The notes below the pieces were generated by a model, which was not told the DNA's origin, made no database searches, and saw nothing but the letters and a program-made list of their open reading frames with translations. Below, piece after piece: positions 45,601 to 60,600 of a stretch of 64,000 nucleotides of DNA. Both the position numbers and the translations under genes were made by a program. This DNA comes from CAVPKN01 sp963832835 (GTDB lineage: Bacteria > Chlamydiota > Chlamydiia > Chlamydiales > JAAKFR01): the NCBI GenBank assembly GCA_963832835.1, contig CAWHVD010000001.1, forward strand, positions 992,001 through 1,056,000, in the 5' to 3' direction. How positions within the stretch are numbered: the stretch's first letter is position 1; the number at the start of each line of letters is the position of its first letter.

Positions 45601-48600
45601 GAGCAATCACTTCGCGCATTCTGAATGCAATTTTTTCACCATGAAAGTCAAAGGAAAAGGTTCCTATGGGGTTTTGCTTTTCTATAATAAGCCGGACTGC
45701 ATCGAGAAACTCTATTGATTTCTGGTTTCGGATGCTAGATGGGTTGTCGTCATATTCATATTTTACTGTTTTTCCATTGGAGTATGTACGTAGTATGCTT
45801 TTTTTGTTTTCATCCTCATAGTCGACTAATGAGCTAACTTCTGGAGTAGATCGAACAAATGTTTTAGTTGCTATTGAGGCAAGAGACGAACCCACGTATT
45901 TAGCTGTTTTCCACGTAGTATTTAGAGTAAATACTGTCACAGGGTATGTATAGATTTCCGCACTAGATGCGACCAATTCTACTATCATAGGTGTATATAA
46001 GGGTGCTGCATGAGAGAAAATAGATCCAAATGCATTTACACACACTTGAATGACTTCATTGGAACCATAGGTTCTAATATACCTTGGAGCATACCAACCT
46101 ATACCTACAGCAATTGTGCCAATCACCCTATTATCCGGGACAATACAAAATTTACCAGCTTCAACTATAGATGATGAAACACTCTCTTTCAACTTGGAAT
46201 CAACATCTTGAATGATGCCAGACACAAAACCGATTAGACTAGACATAAGACTCCCTTTACTAAAAAACTCACGAAAGTTTTCCTAATACCATTTATCAAA
46301 AATAAAGCCATGAAGTGGCGCTGGGTAACATGATAGATTTGAATGATCGTTTCGAAGCCTATGTTTTGCAACTAAGCGCGAAAGGATCATTCAAAAATGA
46401 CGTGTTATACAGTGCCACTTCATGGCTTTATTTTTGATAAATGTTATAAATTCTCATGGGAAAAAAGTTTACAATATGATTTTTGTAAAAACAAGGTTTT
46501 TTTGTAATATCGATTACCCGAGTAGAAAAAAAAACCCGACTCTAAAAGAGGCGGGCTTTTAAAAGGGAATCCAAAACGAGAGGATTTAAGCTGCGGGCGC
46601 AGCAACGGCTTTGCGGCTCAGCTTAAGCTGTCCTCTTTCGTTGATGTCGAGCACCTTGACAGAGATGACCTCTCCTTGTTTGATGTGCTCAAAGATATTT
46701 TCCACACGCTCAGAAGCAAGCTCTGAGATATGGCAAAGGCCCTCTTTTCCAGGAAGGATCTCTACGAAAGCACCAAAAGCGACAACAGAGGTCACCTTAC
46801 CGCGGTAAACTTTACCGATCTCTACTTCACCAGTAAGCCCTTCGATAATCTGCTTGGCGCGCAGCATTGATTCGGGATTGCTTGAAGCAATGCTGATCAG
46901 TCCAGAGTCATTGATGTCGATCTCGACACCTGTCTCTTCGATGATAGCACGGATCTGCTTACCACCCGGTCCGATTACTGCAGCAATTTTGCTAGGACTG
47001 ATCCGAACCGTTTCAATACGTGGAGCGTAGGCTGACATCTCTTTTTTGGATTGCGGAACGATCTCGAGCATCTTCTTCAAGATGTGGACCCTTCCATCTT
47101 TGGCTTGAGCAAGCGCAGCTTTCATGATGGCAAGAGTGATTCCCTCGATTTTGATATCCATTTGGAAAGCTGTGATGCCCTCACCATCTCCGGTGACCTT
47201 AAAGTCCATGTCACCTAGGTAATCTTCGAGGCCTAAAATGTCGGAGAGAACCGCTACTTTGTCTCCTTCCAAAATCAGCCCCATCGCAATTCCGGCAATC
47301 GGCCGTTCAATTGGCACACCCGCATCCATCATAGCGATGCAACCACCACATACGGAGGCCATTGATGAGGAGCCATTGGATTCAGTGATATTGGATTCAA
47401 GACGGATGGTGTAAGGAAAATCATCTAATGAGGGAATTGCGGCCTTAAGAGCGCGCTCAGCTAATTTACCATGCCCCACTTCACGTCTTCCAGGAGCTCC
47501 GATCCGTCCCACTTCGCCTACGGAGAAAGGTGGGAAGAAATATTGGAGGTAAAAACGGGCGAGCCCCTCTCCGTTGAGATTTTCAAAGCGTTGGCCCATG
47601 CTCTCTCCGCCTAACGTACAGACGGCCATAGTTTGCGTTTCACCACGTGTGAATAGGCAACTTCCATGTGTACGGGGCAGAAGGCCGGGCTCGACATCAA
47701 TCGCACGGATATCTTTTGTCCCACGGCCGTCGGAGCGGATTCCTTCATCCAGGATCATTTGGCGCATGTATTTAGCTGTAATTTGTTTGAAGGCGGCTTT
47801 TACCGCGATGGCTGTATATACGCCCGTCCCGTCTGCAAGGACAAGATGCGCGAGCACATTCTCTTCAATGGCATCGACTGATTCTTCGCGAGCTTGCTTG
47901 TCAGGGATACGGATTGCAGTGCGCAGCGTGTTGGCAGACAAATTCTCTACTTCGGTGAGCAGTTCTTGTGGCAGAACACGGAGGTTCTCTCGATTTTTTG
48001 TCTTTCCAACCTCAGCTTGCCATTCACTCAGTCCTTTGCAAATCAAACCAATTGCTTTGTGACCCGTTTCGATAGCTTCCAGCACTTGCTCTTCTGTCAA
48101 AAAGTCGCAATAGCCTTCAATCATCAAAATAGCATCTTCAGTTCCTGCCAAAAGAAGGTCCAGTCTCGACTTTTGGATTTCATCAACCGTGGGATTGATG
48201 ATAAATTTGTTATCAATGAATCCTACGCGTACTGCAGCGACTGGCTTAATAAGCGGGATATCAGAAATGACAAGTGCAGCAGATGCAGCACAGATGGCTA
48301 GAGGATCGGGGTTGTTCTCTCCATCATAAGACCAAACATAGGCTAAAACTTGCACTTCGTTGTAGTATCCTTGTTCAAACAAGGGGCGCAAGGGACGGTC
48401 GATCAGACGGCAAACCAAAATCTCCCGTTCAGTCGGACGCCCTTCGCGCTTGATGAAGCCGCCAAGTGTTTTACCTGCAGAGAAAAACTTTTCTTGGTAA
48501 TCGACTCTTAAAGGGAGGAAATCGGTTTCTGCGTTAGGTTTAGGCGCGGCGCAGGCGGTTGCAAAGACAAGGGTTTCTCCTTGTCGAACTAGGACGGCAC

Positions 48601-51600
48601 CACCTGCTTGTTTGGCGATTTTTCCAGTTTCGAAAGAGATTTCTTTGTGATCGGGGAGTTTTATGGTTTTGATTTTACGTTCCATTCTAATAATCCATAG
48701 GAAAACGGGGAGAGACTATGCTAATCCCCTAGTGTGAAAAAATAACTTTGATTGAACCAAACAAGAAGAAGTGTAAAGAAGTTATTGTAACTGTTCACGT
48801 AATCGAACTTGATGGTCGATGGCCTGTCTGTGGTGACTATACACCGCCTTGACAAAGTATATCTTTCCTAGATGACTTTGGCGGCGCGTGGATAGTCACA
48901 ATTTATTTTCTTAGATTCAGTCTCTTGATGAGGTTTTTGTAGCGCTCAGTATCTGTAGAGTTAAGATACTCGAGGAGTTTACGTCTTTGACCCACAAGTT
49001 TCAAGAGAGCAAGACGAGAATTATGGTCTTTTGGAGCCCGTTTTAAATGATCTGTAAGCTCTGCGATTCGCTCAGTTAAAATCGCAATCTGAACATCTGC
49101 TGATCCGGTATCCTTCTCGTGCAGTTGAAACTTCTTGGTGATCTCTTCCTTTGTGCCCTTATCTAGCGACATTTAAAGCATCTCCCTGTATTTATGCATT
49201 TCTTAAGACCATTCATTATATCGCAAAATCCGTTTTCAGTGAAGGATTAAACTTTCGTATCCAAGATCACTTCGATGTAAGGGAGGCGAATGCCCGTTTG
49301 ATCGCCTCGCATGACAACTTTAAATGGGATTGTGATGACCCCTTTTTCTTTTGCGGCAGAAAGTTCATCGTGAATCTTTTTTTTTAATTCTTCAGAAACC
49401 GGTGTACGCCTATATTGGGAAAGGATTTTTTGGATGATTGCTTGTTCTCTATCGGGATCGATCTCTTTGCCGTAAAAGGGACACATTGCTATAACTCTAA
49501 GCTAAATTAGAGGAGAATGTATGTTAAGAGAGACGGGATATCAAGAAAAAATTGAAATGCTTGCCCCTTGGTTGGAAGAGATTTTTGAATCTATAAAAAA
49601 AGATTTAAAAAACGAGCACCTTAAGATCGACAGGCAATTTTGTAAAAAATATCTATTGGGAAAAAATCCTGTTCACATATCTGTCCCAGAAATGATAGAG
49701 GCTTACAGAACCGATATTGCTGCTGGAAACGTCAGCTTAGGGGAGTTCATTGCAACGCGTTGGCTTTTGAAAAATACCGATATCTATGGATATTTCGAAG
49801 AAAGGATCAAAGCACTCAGTGATGATTTTGAAAAGCTAGAGGAACTGCCTCAGGATTTATCGGACACGCTGATGGACTCATCCGTTAAATTATTTGGGGC
49901 AAAAAAGACTTACCTTTTCTCCGTATTTAATTCAGTGGTGTTCCCACCATCTACCTATGCCTGTTTGAAAGAGCTAGCCAGCCAAGAGACACACACACTA
50001 GACCAAGAAAGTACGATTCAGAAAGCTAATGAAACACTCGAGGCTTTGCAGGCACGGCACAACCGAGAAATGGCTGCTCTTACAGATCGTTTCGAAAAAA
50101 AATTCAGCGGTATGCAAAAAAAATACCTGGCTGATGTGGAGTGTTTGAAAAAACAGGTTGCTCTGTTGCAAAAGAAATTGGTTTCATGACAGACGCAATT
50201 TTCATGCAAGAAGCGCTCAACCAAGCACGCAAAGCCTATAAAGAAGGCGAAGTTCCTGTAGGTGCCGTGCTTGTGTGGAATGGTAAAGTGATTGCACGGG
50301 GCCATAACCAAGTAGAGTTATTAAAGGATGCCACAGCTCACGCTGAGATGCTCTGTATCGGCAGCGGAGCTGCCGTTTTGGAAAATTGGCGCCTTTTGGA
50401 TACGACCCTCTATTGCACCATCGAACCTTGCTGCATGTGTGCAGGAGCCCTTTTTTTGTCGCGCGTTAAACGGCTTGTGTGGGGAGCTCCCGATGTGCGT
50501 CATGGTGCTAATGGGAGTTTCTGTGACCTTTTTGCTCTCAAGCATCCCACACATAGCATTGAAGTGACATCTGGAGTTCTTGCAGATGTGTGTGGAGCCC
50601 TCATACAGGAGTTTTTCCGTGAAAGAAGAAATCAAAAACCTCATTGACCAAATCATTCAAGCGCAAGAAAAGAGGGTGCTCGCATGCGGTCGGGAATTTG
50701 TCCCTAACCTTACCTCTGAAGATGTTTTGCAACCCAACGATTACCCCGCGCTTGAAAACTGCCCTCCTTTCCGCTATGAAGAGGGGTCTTTAGCTGGTAT
50801 GCACACCATTCGCTGTGCGCTATTGGCCTACTTCCGAGACCATAGAGCCTGAGGGATTGCACAGACGGGTAACATAAACGCTATTTTGGGTGCAGATCGT
50901 TAAATCCAATCCATGCCCTTCAATCGCTACGACGTTGGCATCAGCGTGCAGGGCGATATTGCGAACACATGCGCCTTTCTGCAAATCCCAAATGTGCACA
51001 GCATTGCCAATCCCCGTAGCGAGAAAGCGCGATCCAATAACGTAAGAGGCATCAGGATTTATATCAGCTTGGATCTCAAATCGTTTATTGCCTTGATAGT
51101 CGTAGCCATAAATGGTATGCGACCAACCTACGCACACAATCAGGCCTTCGGGACTATTACTGCAAAAACGGTAGCCCCTTTCTAAAACAAATGCTTGGTG
51201 AAAAGATTTGGTTTGAGAGTTAAGGCGCATAATTTTACTCTTCGCAGCCTCCTCATCCCAACACATGAAAAAGAAATCGTTGCCTATTTGGGTCATATCT
51301 CTAATACGAAATGGCACTTGTAGAGATGTGACCAAAATGAGAGTGGGAAGCTCAAAAATGGATACGTTTTGTTGCTTATCTATGCAAAATAATTTATTGC
51401 CACGTATCTGTATGTTATCGCTTTCTATAGGTTGAAAAAGCATTGTTGAGCCATCTTCGATGGAAATACGCCGCAGCTGGGTAGATCCTTCGGAGGCATT
51501 CGCTAATAAGAGATCTTTACTCAAATAGGCATGCTTGAAATCTTGGACAGGCTGCGTTTTGATCAAGCCAAATTCAATCCTGGGGCTCATCCACTTCTTA

Positions 51601-54600
51601 TGGCGTAAGAAGGTTTGATAATGAGTCTCTCCTAAATCGGGTAGATACCATTCTTTCTCACAAACTTTTTTCCAGTAGGGCTCATCAACGGCATTGAAAG
51701 ACCAAAAGGCTCTGCTAACTGACGCGCAATGAGTTCTATTTAAGGGAGATAGGTCTTCAAAAATGAGTGAGCTCATTTCTGGTGGGAGCACGACACCACA
51801 CAATTGTATCGATTCATCATCTTCCACTGCATTAAATGAGCATAGGGCTTGCTCTTGAGCAGCATCCATCCATTTTAATGGAATGGGGCAGGGAAGAGGA
51901 TACTCCCTTTTAGCATCAACAGCAGATTTGCCAGCAAAACACAAACAGACTATGACAACGGTTAATGTAGCTGTGAGGCTTAAAGAAGCGACCACCCCCA
52001 ATGCTATGCAGCAGTTTTCCGTGCAGATCATCCCCTCAAAATTTAACAATCCTAAAGGGAGAGCAAAAATGGCTACCATTCCCGCGGTAATCGCAAGCCC
52101 AATAGCCATGACCTTACACAACTCTGAAGATTTCTTGTCGTGCTCATACAGGTCTTGTAAAGGAACATTTCCTAATACGGGATAGGCCATATAAATTAAG
52201 TAATAAGTTCCATTAATTCCACCCTTCTCTTCGCATAAGCCGCGGCGGTGATACAGTTCTGCCTCAGTTGCTCATCTAGAGAAGAACTCTCGTTCAAAAA
52301 GCAATGTTTTGCTTGTTGATTAAGACTGTGGGCAATATGGGACAAATCAGTAGCAGATTTTACCGAGAGCTGGGGATTCTTGGTTTCTCTTTCTAGAAGA
52401 GAGGCAAACACCTTTCTCGTTTTTCCTATCATGAGGTAATCTATTGTTAATTGTTCTTCCTTAATGGGTACCCGGCAACTGGGGCACATTTCGTTTGCCT
52501 TCAAGTGTTGCAGAATACGCGTCCGTTCGAAAGTATGTCCGCATGGGGCTTTAACAGGCGTATCAAAAAAATCATAATCAATATCGTCTTGAATGCTTTC
52601 AAATAGAGGATCATTCCCGTATTGTTTTTTGATTTCTGATAATAACTCAGTTTGTACGATTTCCTGTTTCCATTCCTTGTAATCTTGGCCCATGTTGCCA
52701 GCGCAAGGTAGTTCGGCCACAATGACAGGCCCAGCAATAGCAGAAACTACCAAACCAACGCCAGCTCCAATAGCCGCGCAAATAGGGATAGAAATAGGTG
52801 CTGCTGGCCCCCCCGCAAGTCCAATAAGAGCGCCTGCACCAGCACATCCCCCCGTCCCGAGCGCTGCGGTTAAACCCATGATGCCAACCTGGGCCCCGAC
52901 AAGCTTAGCAGCTTTCTCACATCCTCTGTAACTCCCTTCATCGTGAATATAGGCAATTCGACTCGTTTTTTGGGCAGCGCCCTGACACATTTCATTCGAG
53001 ACAAAAAAAGCTTTTTCTTGAATAGCCACTTTTTTCCTTTTATACGAAATTAACAACCAAATTTTATGTTTATTATTTTTTCTGTCAAGAACTCAGGTTA
53101 GTTATTAATTAGAGAGTCTTGCTGAGTGAAGCGCGATTTTTCACGCATCACATTACAGCACACGTTTCTTTTTCGGTCGATTCTGTCCAAGTGTTTGTTA
53201 GAAGAGCAGCACAGCGATTCAAAAGAACATTGAGCTGCATGTTTTTTTATTTTTAATGCACAACATTATTTTTCCGTTGACGATTAGGCACTAAAATTAT
53301 TTTTCACTAGAAACTGTCAGAGTCGGGATTATCTATTGCAAGAATAGGTGCAGTCCCAGAAGGCACAATTCGCAATATCTTTTTCAAATAGATTCTTGCA
53401 TTCGGGGCATTTTGCTTCTGCACTCTCTTCATTGATGCGAAATGTGCCCATCCCTTTTTTTAACCCGACGACTTGTTGGAAAGCTACGCTCGTCTTAAAG
53501 GATGGCGTTAGCCGGGAAAGCTAAGGGTGCTATGTGCGGCGCTTGCGTTTAGAGATCGTTTCCATGCGGGAGCGTTCGCGGGGAGTGAGAGAAGCTTCGC
53601 CATTACGGGCAATCTTTTCTAGCATCCGATCCATGAAGGCATCGTCTTCTTCCCGAAAGGCGGTGATATCAATGATTTTATCTTCATGATTTTTACGAGA
53701 CCTTTTTTTGAAAGGAAGATCGAGATTGAGAGGAAAAGGGTTTTTCAGTTTCCACACAAAATGGCCAATTAAAAGGGCCCAGATGATACTCGTGACTGCG
53801 GCAATAAAGGGAATGATTTCTCCATAAGAGAGGCTGGTGATCAGTGATAAGCCCAAAAAGATGGCCACGAGCCATTTGGTTTTGATCCGAATAACGAAAA
53901 AGAAAAACAGCTCAAGATCGGGATACAACATGGCCCACAAGGTAACAAGGGCAAAGACAGGAGGGCCGCTGCCCACCAATACCGATTGGCTAGAAAGCAA
54001 GTACATACAGATGGAACTCATCAGTCCGGAAGAGAGCCCGGCTCCCAGATAAAATAGAATCAACCCTTTGGTTTTAAAGCGCTCAGCTATTTCGGAGCCG
54101 GTAAACCAGAGCAAAAGCATGTGAAAGAAAAGCGAGATTAGGAGCGAGAGTGAGATGCCGACACCAGCAGTTTGGAGGAAAAAATAAGTGAACGGTTGCC
54201 ATACCCAACCCTGATACAACCCAACAAGGGAAAGAGAGAGCCATGCGCCCGGACCTGGCAAGTGCCAATAGTGGGCTAGAAAATAGGTCAGTAACGGGGA
54301 GGCTATAGAAACAACAGAGGTAATCCAAATCAGCCACTTGACGCTAGTGGGTGTTTTCTCTGGCCTTAAGAAGAAATTGGAAGCTTGCATCACTTGTATA
54401 GCGTCCCTTATAGTACCGTTATGCTTACGCTTTATAATCAGCCGCTGGGTTTGCTGACCGATCTTTACGAGCTTACCATGGCCTATGCTTACTGGAAAAG
54501 CCAAATGCTCGAAAATGAGGCTGTTTTTCATCTTTTTTTTCGTAAGTCCCCTTTCCAAGGAGGGTTTACAGTAGCCGCTGGGCTGGAAAATATCATCGAC

Positions 54601-57600
54601 TATGTGCAGAGATGGCGTTTCGAAATTTCGGATCTCGACTATCTTGCTTCTCTGAGAACAGAAAATGGAAATGTTCTTTTTGAAGAGGCTTTTTTAGCCT
54701 ATCTCCAAGAAATGAGATTTACCTGTGACATAGACGCCATGCAGGAAGGTGATATCGTCTTTCCATACGAGCCTATCGTACGTATTCAAGGTCCTATCAT
54801 ACAGGCTCAGCTTCTAGAAACTCCGCTCCTGACACTCACCAATTTTCCAACCCTCATTGCTACTAAAGCTGCTCGCATCTGCCATGCTGCAGGGGGTGAT
54901 CCGGTTTTCGAATTTGGGTTGCGTCGCGCCCAAGGGATTGATGGCGCCATGACTGCATCGCGTAGTAGTTATATTGGAGGATGTTTTGGGACTTCTAACA
55001 CTCTTGCGGGCAAACTCTTGAATATACCAGTGCGTGGGACACATGCCCATAGTTGGGTCATGGCGTTTGAATCGGAATTGAACTCTTTCCAAACGTATGC
55101 GGAGGCGCTACCCGATAATTGCGTTTTTCTGGTGGATACTTACGATACTCTACAAGGTGTCAAAAGTGCTATTGAGGTAGGTTTTTGGCTTAAAAAAAGG
55201 GGTAAAAAACTACTCGGCATCAGGCTTGATTCAGGGGATCTTCACTATTTGAGCGTAGAAAGCCGCAAGCTCTTAGATGCTGCGGGTTTCCAGGATGCAC
55301 AGATCTATGCTAGCAATGCTTTGAATGAAACGTTGATCACCGATTTAAAACAGCAGGGCGCCAAAATTGCTGTATGGGGAGTAGGTACCCATCTGGTGAC
55401 GGGCGCTGGACAACCTGCTCTTGATGGCGTATACAAGCTTTCTGCTTTCCGCAAGAGTGCAGATAAGCCTTGGGATTATAAACTAAAGCTATCTGAACAA
55501 CTTACAAAAGTTTCAGACCCAGGCATATTGCAAGTGAGGCGTTTCTCTACTCCCGAACAGGGCTATCTTGCCGATGCTCTTTTTGATGCGCCCAAAGGGT
55601 TTCCAGAAGACGCACGTATCATCGATCCGTTTGATCAAACCCGTACGCGTACTCTTTCTAGTTCAATGCAGTCTAGAGATTTGCTACAGCCGATTTTCCG
55701 CTCGGGTACATGTGTCTATCAAACACCAACACTTGCAGCGATCCAAGCTCACTGTAAGAGGGAGCTTTCACTCTTTGATAAGAGCATCAAGCGTCTATGC
55801 AACCCCCATCTGTATCCGGTTGGGATGGAAGAATCTCTTTACAAGCTCAAGATGGAGCTCATTAATCAAGCCCGAAGTCATCCATGAGGGCTTTACTGAT
55901 TGTCGATATACAAAACGATTTCCTTCCCGGCGGGGCCTTAGCCGTTCCGGAGGGTGATCAGATCATCCCAGTAATCAATCAGCTACAAGAGAAATTCACC
56001 TGTATTGTCGCCTCAAAAGATTGGCATCCTCCTCTGCATATCAGCTTTGCCTCACGTCATGGCAAACAAATCGGCGATGTTATCCAATCAGAAAGAGGTA
56101 TGCAAGTTTTATGGCCAGACCATTGTATCCAGGATACAGAAGGGGCTGCATTTTCTCCCCAATTGAATACGGACAAAATTGAAAAGGTAGTTTTTAAGGG
56201 CGTCGATCCTCAAGTCGACAGTTACAGTGCATTCTATGACAATGCCCAGATGCGCTCTACAGGCTTGGAAGATTATTTACGTAAGCTAGGTATTGATGAG
56301 ATCGTCATCGTTGGATTAGCAACAGAATATTGCGTAAAACACTCAGTATTTGATGCAATTCGATTAGGTTTCAAGGCTATTGTTGTTTCTGATGCTTGCC
56401 TGGGGGTTGATCTTCAGGCTGGAGATAGCGCCCTTGCTATTGAAGAAATGAGGAAAGCTGGGGCTAGGATTCTCAAAGCTCATCAAATATAAGGTCGCAA
56501 GCTGTTTGAAAAGCTCCCATGATGCAGAGCAGGCGGAAGTCGATTACGCCCTCTTCATGGATTTGAAAGTGCCAATAATCGTTAAAGAGCTTGAATCGGG
56601 GACGCAGAAAAGTCACCAGGTAGCTCTTTGAATGATGCGGATCGATCAAAGCAAAAGAATTACCCAACCAATTTACCACTCCTTTTGCAATCCATTTTTG
56701 CCCTGGTGCGAAAACTTTGTATTCTGTGGGGTAAAGGTTATAGATCTGTGCTGAGAAAGAGCCAATTTCTACCCCGTGTTGATCCACAAGGGAAACGACT
56801 CTATCTGCCTCATGCTTCTCGGTTGTAGCACTTGCTAAGAGCTGCTGTTCAATATCTAGATAAGAATATAGTACGGTCCCTTCCTGCGCCTCGCGAATCA
56901 CTGTGCCAACCTTAGTGCCCCTTGCTGTCTCAACAAGAAAAACTCCGCCCGAAGTAAGGGCTTGATACCGGATCACAAACTCCCCCGCTTCTCCAGATAG
57001 CGAGGAGAAATAGATGCATAGAAGGCAAAGGAATGTTTTCATGCACGCAGTTTATGGACCTGCGAGCGATTGTGTAAAGAAGAAAGTGGTATAACACCAT
57101 TTCCAGAAAATAAAGTCACAAATTGGCACTGTATAACACGCCATTTTTGAACGATCCTTTCTCGCTTAGGTGCAAAAACATAGGCTTCGAAATGATCATC
57201 CAAATCTGTCATGTTACCCAGTGCCACTTCATGGCTTTATTTTCTGAAAATGGTATAATACCATTTCCAGAAAATAAAGTCACAAATTGACACTGTATAA
57301 CACGCCATTTTTGAACGATCCTTTCTCGCTTAGGTGCAAAAACATAGGCTTCGAAACGATCATCCAAATCTGTCATGTTACCCAGTACCACTTCATGGCT
57401 TTATTTTCTGGAAATGGTATAGCATGAGAACTAGCCAAAGAAGGGCCTTCTTTGGCTAGTGGTGGGGGTAAGGTAAATGCGGCTTAGGTTTGTGTCATTT
57501 CATCGACGACCTGGAAGACAGTATTCAGAGTTTGTAACCAACCTGTATCTTCACTGGCGTCTTGCTGTAGAAGGTTGACGTTGGTTGAAGCCTGTGTCAT

Positions 57601-60600
57601 CATCACCTGAGCCAACTGACGTGTGGTAATCAGCGAGTTTTGCAAATCTCCTCTAAGAGCAGCATACTGTTCGTTTTGATCTTGCACCCTATTGATCGTA
57701 GCAGTTTTCGCCCCGGGGGGGAGGATACTAAATTTGATTCCCGCGTTCGCCTTATTCAATCTATTTTGAGCCGAAGCGTTTGAAGAGATCTGCTTGGCTT
57801 CGGTCAAAACTGTGGCTTGCCTTGTCTGCATCGAGCTAAGCAAAAGGTAAAAGATCACCGCATAGTAGTTAAACTTGCCGGAGAACGGATCGAATGGATC
57901 AGAACCCCCGGATGGAACGATGGGTGCCAGTTTCTCTGACAAAGGAGCTATATTATTTGTAACCATATTTATCTCTGCCTCTACCTATTTAAGTTGTTGA
58001 TTGCTAGCATTATAGCAATTTTTTTATTCTATCGCAAGCGTTTTATTAAAAGATGTTAATAATCTTAATGTTTTATTAACCTTGGGGAGCGTGCCGAAGC
58101 AAGGCCTGAAAGGTTAAGCTTTGGAGAATCTGTATCAAATGAGACCCTTCTTGAGAGGTTTGCATCGCCTCGTCACTGATGCTGTTGACCTGCGACTCCT
58201 TAACTTGGGCATTCTGTTGTAGCACCGTCATCTTGTCCGAGAGCATTTGTCTTTGCACAGAAAGTTCTTGATTCACTGCTTGAGCCTGATCTACAGCATT
58301 CTGGTTAGGGTGGGTGACTCTGGTTGTACATGCTAGATACTCCCAAGGGAGGTAAATGCGATAATGGGGGTTCGTATGGGGTTGGCTTAGCTTGGTAAAT
58401 GACCAACCTGGATGGTAGTGATGCCAATGATAGTCCGTATAATGTTTGCTTTGTAAAGAAGGTACCGAATCTCGCCGCAGGGCACTCAATTGAGCGTTCA
58501 GTTTTTGTTGGGACTGCGCGTTTTGGTTGAGCTGTTTAGCGTGAATCATAGCACTTCTGTCAGAGGTATTAGAAGCCTCCAAAAGATAGTAGAATGCGAG
58601 CAAAAGAGGGTCTACACTGCCAGGTGAGGGCGCACCTTGGTCTGTGCCGGATGCTCCTTGGCTCTGAACAGGGGGCTGACCTGGGAGATCGATTTCTAAT
58701 TTATGATGAATAGCTGACATTGATTAACTCCTAATAAATTATATTCTAGAAACTTGGTTGGTTAAGCTGACAAGCATCTGCATCAAGCTTCCACCCTGTT
58801 GTACCGATTGTTGGCTCTCGTTAACTACCGAATTTAAATTTGTTTCGTTCATCTGAGCGTTCTGGCGCAAGACAGTGATTTTGTCTGCTATGACCCCTCG
58901 GATTGCCGAAACTTCTTGGTTAGTGGATTGAAGTTTCTCAATATCTGTTTGTGAGACCGGTTTTTTAACGGTTTTACCTTTTTTATGAGTAAACATTTGT
59001 GACCATCTTAGCGTCTGGAAGTTGATGCCAGCCTCCACATTGATCATTTGTTCTTGCTGCTGGGCATTAACGGCAACAGACTTAGCTTGAATTTCTGCTG
59101 TCTGGTGGTTCAGCTGAACAGACTGGAAAATTTCCATATAAGCAAGTAGTAAAGGATCTATTTTATCGTAGGGTCCTTTTTCTTGAGGTTTTGAAGCTCC
59201 TTGGCTTTTGTCGAGGGCTAATATGCCTACTATTGGGTTATCGGTTTCTACTTTGTTAATATCTGACATAAGATAAAGTCCTATTATTAATGATTATTAG
59301 ACTTGTTAGAGTCTGAAAAATAAACTTCGATTAGTATAACAATTAATGTTTTAAATTTCAATAGTAATTGTTAAGTATGCTTAATAATATTGACCGTATC
59401 TTAATAATCTAAAAAAGCGTTGAGATGAAAAATATAAAAAAAATTGTAAAAAATGGGCGCATATGCGACATCAAAAAATGTGATGGCGATTAACCATTAA
59501 GAGGAATTACCGAATAGTTGCAAAATATGCTAGATAAACCTACTCCCGGACATCTTCCTGCACATCGACGGACATTGAATATTTTCGTACTGTCGATGTT
59601 TTCGATCGCAGTGGTTGTTAGCTTAAGAAACCTACCGCTTACTGCACATTACGGCTTTTCCAGCCTGTTTTATTATATTTTAGCCGCGCTGCTGTTCATG
59701 ATTCCCTATACTCTTGTTTCGGCAGAGCTAGCCTCCGGATGGCCGAAAGCGGGGGGTGTCTACGTTTGGGTACGCGAGGCTTTGGGAGACAGGTGGGGCT
59801 TTTTTGCGATCTGGATGCAATGGTTTCATAACATGACCTGGTATCCTGCCATGCTAGCCTTTTTGGGCTCCGGTTTGGCTTATCTATTTTTTGATCCTGA
59901 GCTGGCGCACAATAAAACGTATCTGCTAGTGGTAATTGTAACCGGCATATGGATCATCACGATCATCAATTTTTTTGGGATCAAACTTTCGGCCTGGATC
60001 AGCACCATTTGTGTGATTTTAGGAACCGTTCTTCCGGGAATTTTGCTCATCTCGTTAGGAATCACTTGGGCCCTATCTGGAAATAGCATGGCGATCTCAT
60101 TTTCGTGGGCGGATTTCATCCCCGATTTGAGTCATTTTTCTAACCTTGTATTTCTTGCAGGGATTGTCCTTGCCCTTGCTGGCATGGAGTCTAATGCGAA
60201 CCTTGCACGTGAGGTCAAAAATCCCCAGAAAAACTATCCCAGAGCGATTTTCATTGCCGCTTTAATGACCTTGGGGATCTTGGCGTTGGGCTCAATTGCG
60301 GTTGCTGTTGTCATTCCTAAGGAACAAATCAATCTCGTTTCTGGTTTGCTCGATGCTTTTGAAACCTTTTTGGCCTCTTTTCATCTCACATGGCTGATGC
60401 CTGTGATGGCCTTTTGTGTCATCTTAGGGGCGGCTGGCGAACTAAATGCATGGACCATTGCGGGCGTGAAAGGGCTTTTTGTCACAACCGAACATGGCCT
60501 TTTGCCTCCTATTTTCCACAAGACCAATCATACACACACGCCCACAAACCTTCTTTTTTTCCAGGCTGTGATTGTAACCTTTTCTGCCTGTCTTTTCCTT